A stretch of DNA of 64,000 bases from positions 1,339,415 through 1,403,414 of the forward strand of contig NC_034010.1 in the NCBI RefSeq assembly GCF_000346465.2. The letters run 5' to 3'. This document shows, in pieces, positions 48,356 through 60,469 of this stretch; positions within the stretch are counted from its first letter, which is position 1; every line of letters starts with the position of its first letter. Below the pieces are notes generated by a model that saw only the letters and a program-made list of their open reading frames with translations, did no database searches and was not told where the DNA came from. Origin of the DNA: Prunus persica (taxonomy: Eukaryota; Streptophyta; Magnoliopsida; Rosales; Rosaceae). Both the position numbers and the translations under genes were made by a program.

Positions 48356-48638
48356 GGGCTTGTTTGAGAGTGCTTTTAAGAGGGCTAAAAGCTCTTTTTG
48401 ACAACCAAAAGCGCTTTCGAAAATGTTTGGTAGAAAAGTTTAGAAGTGCTTCTAGGTCATAGAAGTGCTTTTTGGAGAAGCACCTGCTATGTGCTTCTTC
48501 AAGAAGCACTCCCAAGTGCTTTTCCATGAAGTACTTGGATTTTTTATGAAAAGTTCAACATCTTTATAATAAAAGTGCTTTTGCTAGAAATGCTTACGAG
48601 CATAAGTGCTTCCTAAATAAGTAGGCCCAAACGAGCCC
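48356..48638. mobile_element. MITE-like element (GGGCTTGTTTG ends)
   Basis: Inverted tips GGGCTTGTTTGAG (left) and GGGCTCGTTTGGG (right, reverse strand). The interior is built of AGTGCTTTT and AAGCACTT units that can fold on themselves. No target-site duplication was found. Probably hAT-like. Confidence 0.6.
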
Positions 48639-49436
48639 TTAGTATTCTATAATTTCTCACAAATGGGAACATATCACAGTCTAGGCTTATAACTTTCTTG
48701 GGCTCAAACCCAAAACCCCTCGGCAAACTCTTTAGTTAAAGTATTAAAAACTCAATCAACTCAATCATTTTTGAAAAGCTTAAGAAAACGATATAATAAA
48801 AAGAAATTCAAAGGTACGATATTTAACAAATTATTTGGAGCCGTTCTCTCCCAAGAAATTCTAGTTGCTCTCTCCCTCTATGAGTCCTAAAGAAAAACTC
48901 CATAGAGGGGGGAGGAGGAATAAGCGTCAGTGCCTCTCCTCCCTCTCATCTCTTCTTGTCTTTTTCTTTTAGTTGTTAGTGAATAAGTCCACTAGGGCAT
49001 TTTGAATAAAAAGCCCCTTGTGTTGGTTTCTTCTGAGCCATGGTTAGATTGAAGTTCCCCATCATCCGTCTATGTTCTCAATCAAATTATGCTCCAAAAA
49101 CTCACTCCCTAACACTGCTCATATTCTCTAAATTTGATTCTACATCGTCTTTGACGAAGGTTGCTCCAAATCACCCAATTATTATTATTATTTTTTTTTG
49201 ATAAAGTTGTTGTTTTCTTTTGTTTGTTCGCTCTTATGCGCAAGTAGATCACTGGAAATTATATTTTCCCCAGATCTGTTAAGGATGCGGTGATGGGTGT
49301 GGCTGCGACGGCGCTTTTTCAGGTGGTGGTGGTAGGGTTCGTCTAGGCTCATGGGTTATTTTAGGGTTCTGGTTATGTTAGGTTTGTGGTCTTTGTTTGG
49401 GCTTATGGTGATGTGGGCTAGTAGTTTTAGTGCGAC
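48639..49436 (+). other. Repeat-like DNA, perhaps LINE-derived
   Basis: Continues after the solo LTR at 50882-51020, where it ends AACTAATAAAGTTTCTTTTTG followed by an A-rich tail, like a LINE 3' end. No reverse transcriptase was found, so the class is a guess. Confidence 0.3.
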
Positions 49437-50876
49437 TAATAGGATTTTTAGTACCTGTGCAAACAGGGTTAAAATCACGTAAAATACTTGCAAGAATACA
49501 TGGCTATTGTAATATAGATGCTCATGCAAGGTCGTTCTCCTCAAGGACTATTTAGGAATTTATGTGAAAAGAATTTCCAATTTACTACATAAAATTGAAA
49601 GTAGAGAAAGATGAATATTAACTTATGTGATACTAAAAACAAATTTGAAACATAAACAATTACGAATGAAGGAAAGATTTTTAAATACCAATAGCACTAG
49701 GGTTTCACCATTAACTAGCAATCCTATGAATTTTTACCAATTACTTATGATTCGCACATGCCACTTTGAAGGTTAGGTTTTCCTAATTTCAATTCTACTT
49801 GGAACTTCCAACATAGAACGTATATCCAACATGCAACCCGTTCAGACGTTCGGATCAAATCTGAACATGAAAGACTCATTAAGTTTTGTGAAAACCCTTT
49901 GAAAAACCATGCAACCCTTAAGACGTGGTGTTCATCTTAAGTGAAATCACAATTATTAATCACAAGAAGCTAGCATCAATTTCAGGGAACCTTCTAACCA
50001 AAATTGCATCCAATTACTTTTCTAAAGATCCTAATGGTGATCAGGCATTAAGACAATTGGATAGTTTAAAACAGTGATTAACAATTCAAAGCATGCATGC
50101 ACTCAATCATAAGCAATTAAATAAAAATCACATATTCATGCTAAGGTTCAAAGGTTCACCCTAGCAAAAGGAAATTAGTTATGCATATTCATAATTGAAA
50201 TCCAAGAAAATATCATTAAGAAGAAAAGAATGAAAACACCTTAAAGTTGCGAAAACACAAAACCCTAGCAATTGCTTTCCACAATGTCACGTTCAAAAGT
50301 GAAAGAGAAGTCCCCAAAATTGCTGTGAAAAGGAGCTTAAATATCTCCTAAAACCTGGCTGCCAAATCCCCACAAAGAAACTAAGTTAAAATAAAATAAT
50401 ACTAGGAGACAAAGTCCAAATTGGATTAGGAGAATCTGCCCACAGTCTGGTCAGCCACGTTTTGGCCTCAAATCTCCTCCAAATCTGGCCCAAGATAGCT
50501 TGTTTTAAAGATAAAAATATTCTGAACACTTTTCCAAAAGGCCACGAACCCATCCAAGGTCATCTTGGGCTCCAAAAATGCAATAAAAGCCCAAAATGTC
50601 ACTATTCTAGCACCACGCACTGCTCCTTTATTTTATTGCCAGAAAATAATCGCTTAGTAGAAAAATCTGAAAGTTTGACATAATCAAGCTAAGTGACTCA
50701 CGTACGTCTTCCAACTAGAATTACTCCAAAATTCATCCATTTGTTTACGTTTTGCTCCAGAGGAAGTCGAAAGTCCTATATTGGAAATATAATTCAAAGT
50801 ATCAAAATTCTTTCAAAATATTAACCAAAATATACTATGAATGCAATTAAGTATATAATATAAAATATACCCATCA
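49437..50876 (-). mobile_element. Solo LTR, 1.44 kb
   Basis: Plus strand begins TAATAGGATTTTTAG and ends ATACCCATCA. Own strand starts TGATGGGTATATTTT. Perfect 5-bp duplication GCGAC at 49432-49436 and 50877-50881. The inverted tips TGATGGG and TAATAGG differ only by G-to-A changes. No coding region. Confidence 0.78.
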
Positions 50877-51016
50877 GCGACTTTTGTCCGCATTAGTTTT
50901 GCTTTTAGCATGTTAGTTTGTTGCTCTCTTAGGATTGGTATTTTAGATGTCTTGTTGATGTCTTTAATTGTACCATTGAACTAATAAAGTTTCTTTTTGA
51001 TAAAATAAAAAATAAA

Positions 51017-51187
51017 AATTCAAAGCTTCAATTATTGTCTTGCAAAGTTCACAATCCTACTCAATCATCATCAAAAGATAAAACACAAAGTCTAAACTAA
51101 GTTCAAAGCTTCAATTATTGTCTGGTGAAGTTCACAATTAATCCTACTCAATCATCATCAAAAGATTAAACACAAAGTCTTAAACTT
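51017..51187. repeat. Tandem duplication of about 85 bp
   Basis: CAAAGCTTCAATTATTGTCT to ACACAAAGTCT occurs twice in a row with a few differences. Confidence 0.85.
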
Positions 51188-51569
51188 CTATTTGAGCCCA
51201 AAATTTACAATTTTTCCCCATTTATGGCCAATTACATGATCTAGGCTAGAGAAGAGAAACCTCAAGATATTCTTAAGAACATTATGTGTGTTTTATAAGA
51301 TAATCCTAATTTGGCCAAAATATCACTAATATTGACTTATTCAGAAGGAATTCTTGAAGATATTATCTTGATTTTGTAAGATAATTCTTAGGAATTTTCT
51401 TTGATTTCCTTGAGATACAGGATACATATTTTTGGGAAGGAAATGGAGCTTCATAAGCTAACGGTGGCCTCGATAAAACCTTCTCGGGGAAAACCACAAG
51501 GGATAAAATCTTGGGATAGGAAAGAGCACCACCAATGCTAATGATTAAATAGAAGAGTCAACAACCCTA

Positions 51570-52170
51570 TTATAAAGTCAGGCAATGTGAGACCAATCCT
51601 CCCTAATGCCATTTAGGACCTAGGGAGGTCCATTACCCAACCAAAAACAAAGCTTCTCCGCATGAAGACTATAACGTGCAATACGATGACCCACAATGTT
51701 GGTAGTACGGGGGAAAAAACGAACACAAGAGGACAACGCCAGAAGGAGATGCCGAATTTCAGTCACAAGCACTCCCTTAAGAGCTAAACACTCTTTCTCA
51801 TTTGATAGCAACTACACTGCAACCAGGGAGTCAAATTTAATTACCAAGGGCAGAAACGATGCATCTAAGGCAAAAAAGATAGCAACTACACTGCAACCAG
51901 GGAGTCAGATTTAATTACCAATGGTAGAAACGATGCATCTAAGGCAAAAAAGAGACCCATTTTGAAAGCATAATGCTCAGTAGCCAACACAGACGGGAGA
52001 CTAGGTACCTTCATTGCCACTGCACTTATAAGAAGGTCTCGAATAATCAGACCTACCCCCCGAAGACCATCCCACAAATCCAAAGCACCATTGACATTGA
52101 GCTTAAGATAATCAACTTGAGGAGGACACCAATGTTAGTCCGGAGTTGGCAAAGAAATACATCTATGAAG
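51570..52170 (-). pseudogene. Degenerate RNase H-like domain of a plant non-LTR element or relative
   Basis: The minus strand reads VDYLKLNVNGALDLWDGLRG, then VGLIIRDLLISAVAMKVPSL and ALDASFLPLVIKSDSLVAV, the pattern of plant RVT_3-type RNase H sequences (KLNxDGA, GxIIRD, ESDS). Stops are present. A 74-bp tandem duplication (51805-51878 and 51879-51952) lies inside the frame. Confidence 0.65.
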
Positions 52171-52222
52171 TAGTAACTGAGATTGATGATATTTTGCAAC
52201 ATAGTTCTTTGCACAAAAAAAA

Positions 52223-54290
52223 TGCTAAAATATGAGAACTATGAGAGAATATTTATTTATGAGAATTTTCTGTGTATTCTTCTCCTTGTAGGAGGTCATA
52301 TTTATAATACAACGAAATCTGAATGGGCAAGTAAATAATAAATTCCTAAATCCATTTACAGTAGGAAATCATGAATTAAAGTAAATCAATTATAATAGGA
52401 ATTCTTAGTGTGTAAGGAAAGTACGTCAATAGTCCACAAGTCACACTAACACTCCCCCTCACGTTGGTGCATAGTTGTTGCCAATGCCCAATTGATCCAG
52501 TGAATTGTGGAATGCTTTACTGGAAATCGCCTTTATCAAAATATCTGTCAATTGATCCTCGGATTTCACAAAAGGAAACTGAAACACTTTAGCCTCACTT
52601 TGATGAAGTGTCGATCCACCTCAACATGTTTAGTACGATCATGCTGAATCGGATTCTGTGCAATAGCTATAGTAGTCTTGTTGTCACAAAAGAGATTCAT
52701 TGTGGATGTAGGTTTATACCCAAGTTTTGTAAGCAACTTTCTTGACCAAATAAGTTCACAAATCCCTTTAGTCATGCCTTTGAACTTGGCTTCTGCACTA
52801 GATAAAGCTACTACATTCTGTTTCTTGCTCCTCTATGTCACCAAATTACCTCACACGAATGTGAAGTAACCCGATGTAGATTTTCTATCTATTACACTAC
52901 TTACCCAATCTGCATCTAAATAACCATCAATATTCAGATGACTATACTTTGAGAACATAAGTCCTTTTCCAGGTGCAGACTTCAAATATCTAAGTATCCA
53001 AAGAACTGCATTCATGTGATCTTCACTTGGAGAGTGCATAAATTGACTGACAACGCTCACTGCATAAGCAATGTCTAGTCGAGTATGTGACAAATAGATC
53101 AATCTTCCCACTGACCTTTGGTATCTTTCTTTGTTAGTTGGAACTTCATCAGGATATTCTCCAAGATGATAATTATGAACAATAGGAGTGTCCACAGGTT
53201 TGCAATCTAACATTTCTGTGTCTGTCAACAAGTCCAAGACATATTTCCTTTGAAATAGAAATATGCCTTGCTGCGATCGAGCCAACTCAATTCCCAAAAA
53301 ATACTTGAGTCCACCTAGATCATTCATCTCAAACTTAGCAGCCAAATAGTCTTGTAGCTGTGATATTTCATGTTTATCATTCCCAGTAATAATCATATCA
53401 TAAACATAGATTATCAACATCGTTACCTTCCCTTTATGATGTTTCAAGAACAAAGTATGATATGAGTTGCTTTGTTTGAAACCATTGTTCTTCATTGCCA
53501 TAGTGAACCGTCCAAACCATGCACATGGTGACTGTTTCAATCCGTACAATGCTATTTGTAACCTGCATACCGTTCTAGTCCGAGTAGTATTATATTCATG
53601 AGTAATGTCCATGTACACCTCTTCCGTGAGTTCGCCATGTAGAAAAGCATTCTTTACATCAAACTGGTGTAGTAGCCAATCCAAATTAGCTGCAAGGGAC
53701 AATAAGACTCTGACGGTGTTTAACTTTGCAATTGGTGCAAAGGTTTCTTCATAGTCTATACCATAGGTCTGTGTGTACCCATCTGCCATAAGTCTTGCCT
53801 TGTATCGCTCGATAGATCCATATGCATTATGTTTTATAGTAAACACTCATCTACATCTGACAGTCTTTTTTGCTCGGGGTTAGGGGATCGATCGTTGTTT
53901 GGCAGAGAGTATTCGCAAGTGCCAGACTAGGGATGATTGATTGTTATTGTTTCTTGGCCAAGGGCTATCTTCGTGCAGATATGAATATCTTCGTTTTCCA
54001 AGCTGCTCCAATTGGGCTCTTCACTCCGTATCTCCCATTGAAGAGTAGAATTGGATGCTGGGTTATAGAAGAACATCTCCGATTATAGAAAAGTGGCATC
54101 CAAAGTGACATATATTCACCGGGTAGGAGGGTGATAACATCGATAGTCTTTCTGATGAGTGACATAACCCAAAAAAACACAACGAAGCACACATGGATCA
54201 AGTTTGCTTCATTGATTTTTGTGGAGATGAACGAATGCCACACAGCCAAAAATGCTAGGGTGAGCACCAAAACAAAGGCCCTATCCACAT
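52223..54290 (-). mobile_element. Second truncated Ty1/copia element
   Basis: On the minus strand: integrase tail (about 54290-53960, RCYHPP- and YVTLDATF-like, with stops), reverse transcriptase (53846-52851), RNase H piece (52775-52566), purine tract GAGGGGGAG, then 3' LTR 52223-52451 (starts TGTTAGTGTGACTTG, ends ATATTTTAGCA). gag, protease, most of integrase and the 5' LTR are missing. Confidence 0.85.
52566..53846 (-). pseudogene. Copia reverse transcriptase and RNase H remnant
   Basis: YKARLMADGYTQTYGIDYEE, FDVKNAFLHGELTEEVYMD, LYGLKQSPCAWFGRF, then LIIYVYDMIITGND, where the catalytic YVDD is YVYD. DLGGLKYFLGIELARSQQGI, DWVSSVIDRKSTSGY and, after a frame break, NLFCDNKTTIAIAQNPIQHD follow. 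The changed active site and the frame break mean it is dead. Confidence 0.9.
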
Positions 54291-54380
54291 GTCACCTTGT
54301 GATTCAATGCCAAAATTCATGTTCCCACAACATAGGTGAATGATATTTGTGTATATCAAATTTATGGCTTATATCATTTA

Positions 54381-54797
54381 CAGCACTTCCAGCCATCCCT
54401 TTTTGCGGCCTAGGCTCCAACAACAACTCCCACCAAGGCAAAATTGCAACGGCAAGAAGTGGGCCCCATGAAACTGGGCAAGTTGACGTCATGCTGATGT
54501 CGTTGTGACATCATGTTGACGTTAGCGACCATTTTAAATACCAAACAAATATGAAAAAATACAAAAAAATTCAGAATTTTTTTTTCTGTAAATACCTAGC
54601 TATGTTCTTCACTTCCCATACTAAATTACATTCAAATTCCCCTCCTCACATCTTATGTGAATATTGGTTGCCCTTTGATTGCCATGGCAACGGGTGGGAA
54701 TGCATAAAAAAATTGGTAGGGCATGCACTATTCATGTGAATAGTAATTGTCGTTGTTTCCCCTTACCTTTTGCCGCGACAGATGGGTGGAAGGGCTC
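54381..54797. mobile_element. Harbinger/Tourist-like MITE
   Basis: Imperfect inverted tips CAGCACTTCCAGCCATCCC (left) and GAGCCCTTCCACCCATC (right, reverse strand), flanked by TTA on both sides (54378-54380, 54798-54800). 417 bp, no coding. Confidence 0.55.
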
Positions 54798-55029
54798 TTA
54801 GCAATTAAAGATGGCGCAAGGCCACTCAAGGGATCTTCAATCTCCAACATGATGACTAAGCAAACTTAGCCACCAAGGAAGCTAGCTACTATTTAAATGA
54901 GACACATCAACTCTCTAGACACACAATTTTTCAACAACAAACTTTACACTAAAGCCAAAGCTTCAGTCAAAGACACAACTTTTCTTTACTAGCCAAAGAA
55001 AAGTGTTTTTTATGGTGGAGCTTTGGACT

Positions 55030-55425
55030 ATGAGTCATTATTTGGCCTGAGGCTCGATGGGCCAAGCCCAACTTAGCCTGTTGATTAGACCTACTCGGCC
55101 CGACTTGCTATAACGTTGGGTAGGGCTTGGGCTTAGGTTTTGAAACCTCCGGCCTGCCCTCGGCTCAGCCTAGTAAGGAACGCCCATGGCTCGACCCGGC
55201 CCAACCTGAGTAAGCCCTCTCATTGCCCTGTTGTTTTTTATTTCCTCTTATATTGCCTTATTTCCATACTAAAAATTTAGGTAAATGTCTTGTCTTTTTA
55301 CTTAAAATTATTTTTATATTACTCAATTTACTTAAGTTTACAATGTAAATAAGGAAGTACCCCCATTTGGATTCAATTAAAAATACTAGAAAATCAAATT
55401 CCTAACAAAGCATGTTGGTACAAAA
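55030..55425 (+). repeat. Left inverted repeat of a large (about 8-kb) region
   Basis: Bases 55225-55420 (GTTTTTTATTTC to AAATCAAATTCC) are repeated inverted at 62700-62900. The outer part is GGCC-rich in both copies (55035-55210, 62890-63000) but more diverged. Confidence 0.75.
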
Positions 55426-56324
55426 ACTAGACTGGTAGTGGTAAGACCAACTTATAAATGATGTGGACGATCGAGGGACTGGATCTGCCTTCAGTTATCT
55501 CTTTCCCTTCGGTAGGTGACGTTGGATCTGCATTGAAGAGAGAAGAAAATAATAGGTAAGACCTAAGGAACCGATGTGGTATCAGCCGAAGGTCTTTCGA
55601 TGCTAAAGTTAGCTAAAGGAAAGAAGAGTTAGCTTATTGACAATGAAAAGGCATGTATGTCAAGTAGAGCTCACTTACCCTAAACATGGGTGCAAAAGGT
55701 TCTTTTATAGGGAGTTTTGGGTGTCCTCTTGGTGTGAAATGTCAATGTGGGATGTGTCCCAACGAATATACCAATTGAGAACCCAAGAAATTCTTGCAAG
55801 ATTCCTTATGGGAGGCTAAATCAGCAAGGAGTGCTGAACGCACTTACCCATTATGGGCCGGTCAGAGATTAATCAGCAGTTGGTGCACCTGCTAATTGCG
55901 GGACTGGACTGGCCAACATGGGCTGCATGGCCATACTTGGCGTAGAATCGGTCATGAGTGCCAAGGGAACCTATCGATTCGTGAGGCCGGGCTTGCCAGC
56001 ATAGGCTATGGGGCCCTACTTGGTGTTAAAACCTTCCCACATCTCATGGCATGAGAAGCCGGTCAGATATGATACAAGCAAGAGTCCCCTGAGTTCTCGA
56101 TTGAGAAATGACTTCTTGGTTAGGGACTTGAACGTGTCTTCAGCATTTTGAGCTGGACCTCGGTATAGTGATTTTAGGTATTTCTCCACAATTGCCGATA
56201 ATATACCCATAGTCCCTTAAGTCCCCGAGCGAGGAAAAGCTTGGAAGAGGGGAGCTTGGGCCATGGCTATGATTAGTAGTCTTATGTGGTGTGATGTGGT
56301 TACAGGGCAAATAATAAGCACAAC
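55426..56324. other. Internal sequence of the large inverted-repeat region
   Basis: No clear gene. GC-moderate, with no other repeat recognised. Confidence 0.4.
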
Positions 56325-56760
56325 CGAACGGTTGGGACAGTGAGTGAAAACTCGACTTTGCATGCCTGCCTTCTGGCACATGATGACGAACAGTTGGGTG
56401 AGAGAGTGAGAACTCGACCCTGCATGCTTGCCATTTAGTGTGTGAAAAAGAACGGTTTGGTAGGGTGAGTGAAAACTCAACCATACACGCCTGCAGTTCA
56501 GCAATATAGACGAATGGTTGAAAAGGTGAGTGAAAACTCGACCCTGCACTCTTGTCATTCTACTTGTGAAGACGAATGGTTTGGGAGGGTGAGTGAAAAC
56601 TCAACCTTGCTCACATGCCGTTTGGCACGTAAAGATGAACAATTGGGAGGGTGAGTCAAAACTTGACCCTGCACGCCTGCCTTTCACCTGCGAAGACAAA
56701 CGGTTTAGGAGGGTAAGTGAAAACTCGACCTTGCACGCCTGCTGTTTGGTACGCGAGGAC
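56325..56760. repeat. Minisatellite, seven units of about 62 bp
   Basis: Core GAGTGAAAACTCGACC recurs every 62 bases near 56340, 56404, 56465, 56527, 56589, 56651 and 56714, with linked sequence CGGTTTGGGAGGGT before and CTGCACGCCTGCC after. Units differ by about 10-25 percent. Confidence 0.9.
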
Positions 56761-56891
56761 GCCATGTATGCCTGCCGATGTGTATGTGGGTTGTAGTAGC
56801 TGAATGTAGATGGTGTTGATTCGCAAGGGCTAGTGGTTGTCGCTTAGGCTTCCGTGCATGCATAGTGGGGGATTGAATGCTGTCGTGTGAC

Positions 56892-59800
56892 GGGAGCGGA
56901 TGTAACACCCCGACTCCAATTTAAATGTTTATTTTAATCGATTTATATAAAATTACGAATTTACCCTTGGGATAGGGGTAAATTAGTCACTTTCTTCTTC
57001 GGAAGGATTTTGGGACCACGAGTGGTATTTCTAGGTAGATGGTATTGAGACGAATTCGTAGACACGCGGTAGGCTTGAATCGGGGTTGTAACGAAAAAGT
57101 TACGGGCAAAATAGTGTCAGTGGCAAACTTGTAAATATTTCAAAAAAGTTTGGTAAAAATCAGATTTTTTCTCAATTCTCTCTCTCTCTTCGCGCGCGAC
57201 ACTCTCTCTCTCCTCAGTCTCTCTCTCTCCCCGACGTTCACTCTCTCTCTCCTCGGTTCGCTCAGTTCCGGCCACGGCAGGACCCGAGATCGGTCCCGTT
57301 CGACTCGTCTCGTCGCCCCGGTCAAGCTCTGCCCGTTTTCCCCGTCGGAAACCACGGATTCCGGCCGCGAGCTCGACGGTTTTAAACCGAAGCTGTTCCG
57401 CCGTCGCGCCGCCGCCTCCGCCGCCCAAACCCGGTGATTGAGGTATGGGTTCTCATCCATTTTTCGAGTTCTAGCTGTTGGGTGTATAGGTTTGGACCGA
57501 TTCGTTGCCTAAGAGATCGATTAGAAAACCTAGGTTTTGGGCCGAATTTCAAAATGAAATTCCGGCCAGTTGCTGGCCGAATTGGAGCTTCTCGTAGTTG
57601 AATGAAGTGATCTTGACCTCGAGTAGAAGCTAGGGTAGGAAGGGTGAGCTCGGGTGTGGAGTTTTTTCCATCACCGGAATTACTCTGCACATCCACGCGC
57701 TGCCGGCGCGTGTGGAGGCGCGTGGGCGAGTCTGGTGAGAATGTAAATTAGCCGATGAGATCCTTAGGTGGTCACGAGCGCATAGGAATTCGCGGATCTC
57801 GATTCGGATGTCGTTTGGCTATCGAACGGATTTTCGCATATTGTGCGTTATCCGGGTTCGATAAGTTCCAACCGTTAGATCTTTCCTGAATTAAAATATG
57901 TTGTTCTAGGAATTCCTAGGACCGTATGGGACTTTACGAATTCTGAATCGGAGCCCCGGATGTTCCGATTCAGAAATGCAAAGTTTACGGGTTAGCGATA
58001 ACCGTGAACACCGTGAACGCTCCCTAAACCTGTAATCGGATCTTAGGATACCATCCTCAACGTGCACGTATGGGAAATTTGGGGAGTTAAGCATGTAATT
58101 TGTAATTTCCGCTTAGACGTGGTTTTTATATTAATTAACGGTTCGTATCTCGAAATAGGTATTTCGACTGCACGCACGCAGCAAGCAGGACCTTCACGTG
58201 GTCAGGCAGCGAGGGAATACTTGTGAGTGGACTTTGTTTTAATCATATGCCTGGTTTTAATTAATGAAAGATTTTGCATAATGTTTTAATGGCTCATGGA
58301 TTTTATATACTATATGCATGAGTTAAGTGTGATGGTTGTATAGCAATTGGCAATATATTGTGAGATTGGCATTTTGGGTTTTGAGAGTGTATTTTATATA
58401 TATGGGTTGTGGGGAAGTATCTTTTGATATATATTCTTTTTAGATGAGATATCTGGGTTGTTGGAGGGTGATATGGAAGAATGTGATTAGAGAGAAGTTG
58501 TGTGATTACACTACGTAAGTACCTTCCCCAGTTACTGGTCTCACTCGCGGCGTTGGATGTTCCGGCGGGTGAGACACTTTCCGTATGCGGCGTTGGATGT
58601 TCCGGCGTACGGAAAGACTGTGTATAGAGTTTAGGGTCATCACCATGGCGTTGGATGTTCTGGTGTGTGATGACCCAATCTGCGCGCGTAGGACATAGTT
58701 TGAGAGCTACACATGGCGTTGGATGTTCCGGTGTGGGAGCTTTGGAGTTTCGTCCTCCGGTTGGACCGCTCATCCCTAGACGCAGGATAGCACCTGGAAA
58801 TCCTGCGGACTAGTCAAACGATCCCCCAGTTGGATTGTTTTCCCCGGTACCTAGGTGGTGTGATGAGTATATCGTATAGCTATTTATAGTTATTTATATA
58901 TATATATATTTATATGTATATTTATTGAATATGTATAGTTGAGTGTGAAAGGAATTGGAGTTTGTTTAATAGTTGACAGGAGTGGTGAGTTTGAGAAAAT
59001 GAGGTTCTTTTTGGAAAGAGATAACTGATGTTTTTAGATGAGTTTTACTGAAGCATGTTTTGAGTAATTTCTTATTGAATTGTGAACCTGCATGACTTGA
59101 GCATTATTTTTACATGGTGGGGTTACTATGTTATTTTTAACTGCAAACCTAGTTTTTGTCCACTCACATGTTTTCTGTTTTGCGCCCCCCAGCCAGTAGT
59201 TGCTCTTGGAAGTGCAAGTGGTGTACGAAGCGGAATCGGTGCATCTTTCTAATTAGGAACTGTGTAAATTCTTCTACTCAACTGTTCTTGTAATCTAAAT
59301 TCAGTAGATGCTCTGTATTGCCATGGTAGATTTTACTTGTGAGGCCGGAGGCCACTCTAGTATGACTTTGTGTATGTATGAAAGCATGCTGCTGGTTGGG
59401 ATTAGTATTACTGTGTGTTGCAGGTTGAATAAATTTTGTTGGGATTGCTTAAATTGCAGGGGAGACTCTGCCAAAATTTTGGTAGAAAGTCTCGATTATT
59501 TAGTAGGTGGGCCCGGCATCGGAACGATGTCGGGATCAAGACGAGGTCCGCCTCGGTCTTCGGGAAATTCCGGGGCGGGTCCTGTCAGCGGATCTACTGT
59601 CCCCAAATTATATGTACCCTTATGTCCCCTATCTAATTGTTTGACACATGTCCACCCACTTAACCCTGAATTAACACCGTTAACTTAATAAAATTTAGAA
59701 AGAAAAAACCAACACCATAGAAGCAGCAACCACCCGTCGTGACCTTCATGCCCCTTCCCCTTCATCCCTTTCCCTGACCTCTTCCCTCAACCACAAAATC

Positions 59801-60373
59801 ACCATATACCAGTACTCTCAATTGAGAAACCCAATTTATGAATCACAGAAACCCAATTGAAAAACCAGTATACAATTAAATATTTAAACCCAATTGAAAG
59901 ATCACGAAGCAAAACCATATACCCGTACACAATCCCAGCAACCGAAATTATCCTTCTTCCCCTTCCCTGACCTCCTCAATTCATTCAATAAAATTATCAT
60001 ATCACTAATTCAAGCCTTTATTTTTAGGTGCATGAATCCCAAAAACCCAATTGAAAGACTATTAAAATTGAAACCCTTCCAATTATGAAACCCAAAATTT
60101 GAGGGGGGGATTGGGAAGAAGAGGAGGAGGTGGTAGTGGAAGAGAAGTGGGCAAGAGGATGGAGGTTGCGTGTGGCTTAGGTGAGGAGGCTGGAACCAGT
60201 GAGGTTTGGGGCTGTCGAGGTGGGGTACTTGGGTGGGGATTTAATTTCTTTTAATTTTTAATTTATTGAAAGTTAACAGTGTTATTATTTTGGTTAAGTG
60301 AGTGGACACGTGTTAACAAATTATACAAAGGACACAAAGGGACATGAAAATTAGGGACAGTGGATCCCCTCTC
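56892..60373. mobile_element. MULE MITE split by a solo LTR
   Basis: Perfect 9-bp duplication TCGTGTGAC at 56883-56891 and 60374-60382. Right tip (reverse strand) GAGAGGGGATCCACTGTCCC; left tip GGGAGCGGATCTACTGTCCC once the nested LTR and one GCGGA are removed. Inverted repeats continue about 110 bp (59593-59700 with 60265-60373). About 790 bp without the LTR, noncoding. Confidence 0.88.
56901..59587 (+). mobile_element. 2.7-kb solo LTR (copy B)
   Basis: Starts TGTAACACCCCGACTCC and ends GGCGGGTCCTGTCA. 2687 bp, flanked by GCGGA at 56896-56900 and 59588-59592. Near-copy of 37561-40242, reverse oriented. It inserted 9 bases inside the left tip of the MULE MITE. Contains CT-rich DNA at 57175-57255 and the same spaced GGCGTTGGATGTTCCGG motif. 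Confidence 0.88.
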
Positions 60374-60436
60374 TCGTGTGACATGTGTCGTGAAGGAGAA
60401 CGAAAGATCACGTCATTTCGTATTCCGATGCTACCT

Positions 60437-60447
60437 TCGTCTTATAA
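60437..60447 (+). promoter_or_regulatory. TATA box of the decayed gene at 60470-62500
   Basis: CTTATAAATAAGAG, followed by a leader exon ending CAAG|GTATGT near 60612. Confidence 0.5.
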
Positions 60448-60469
60448 ATAAGAGGGAGGGTCGCGTAGA

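Noticed and set aside
56325..56760. CRISPR-like array
   Set aside because: Units are about 62 bp with gradually diverged repeat and no unique spacers, in a plant genome. It is a minisatellite.
57117..57460. Arg/Glu-rich open frames near 57.2 kb and their counterparts near 39.9 kb
   Set aside because: Produced by the CT/GA-rich tract of the solo LTR.
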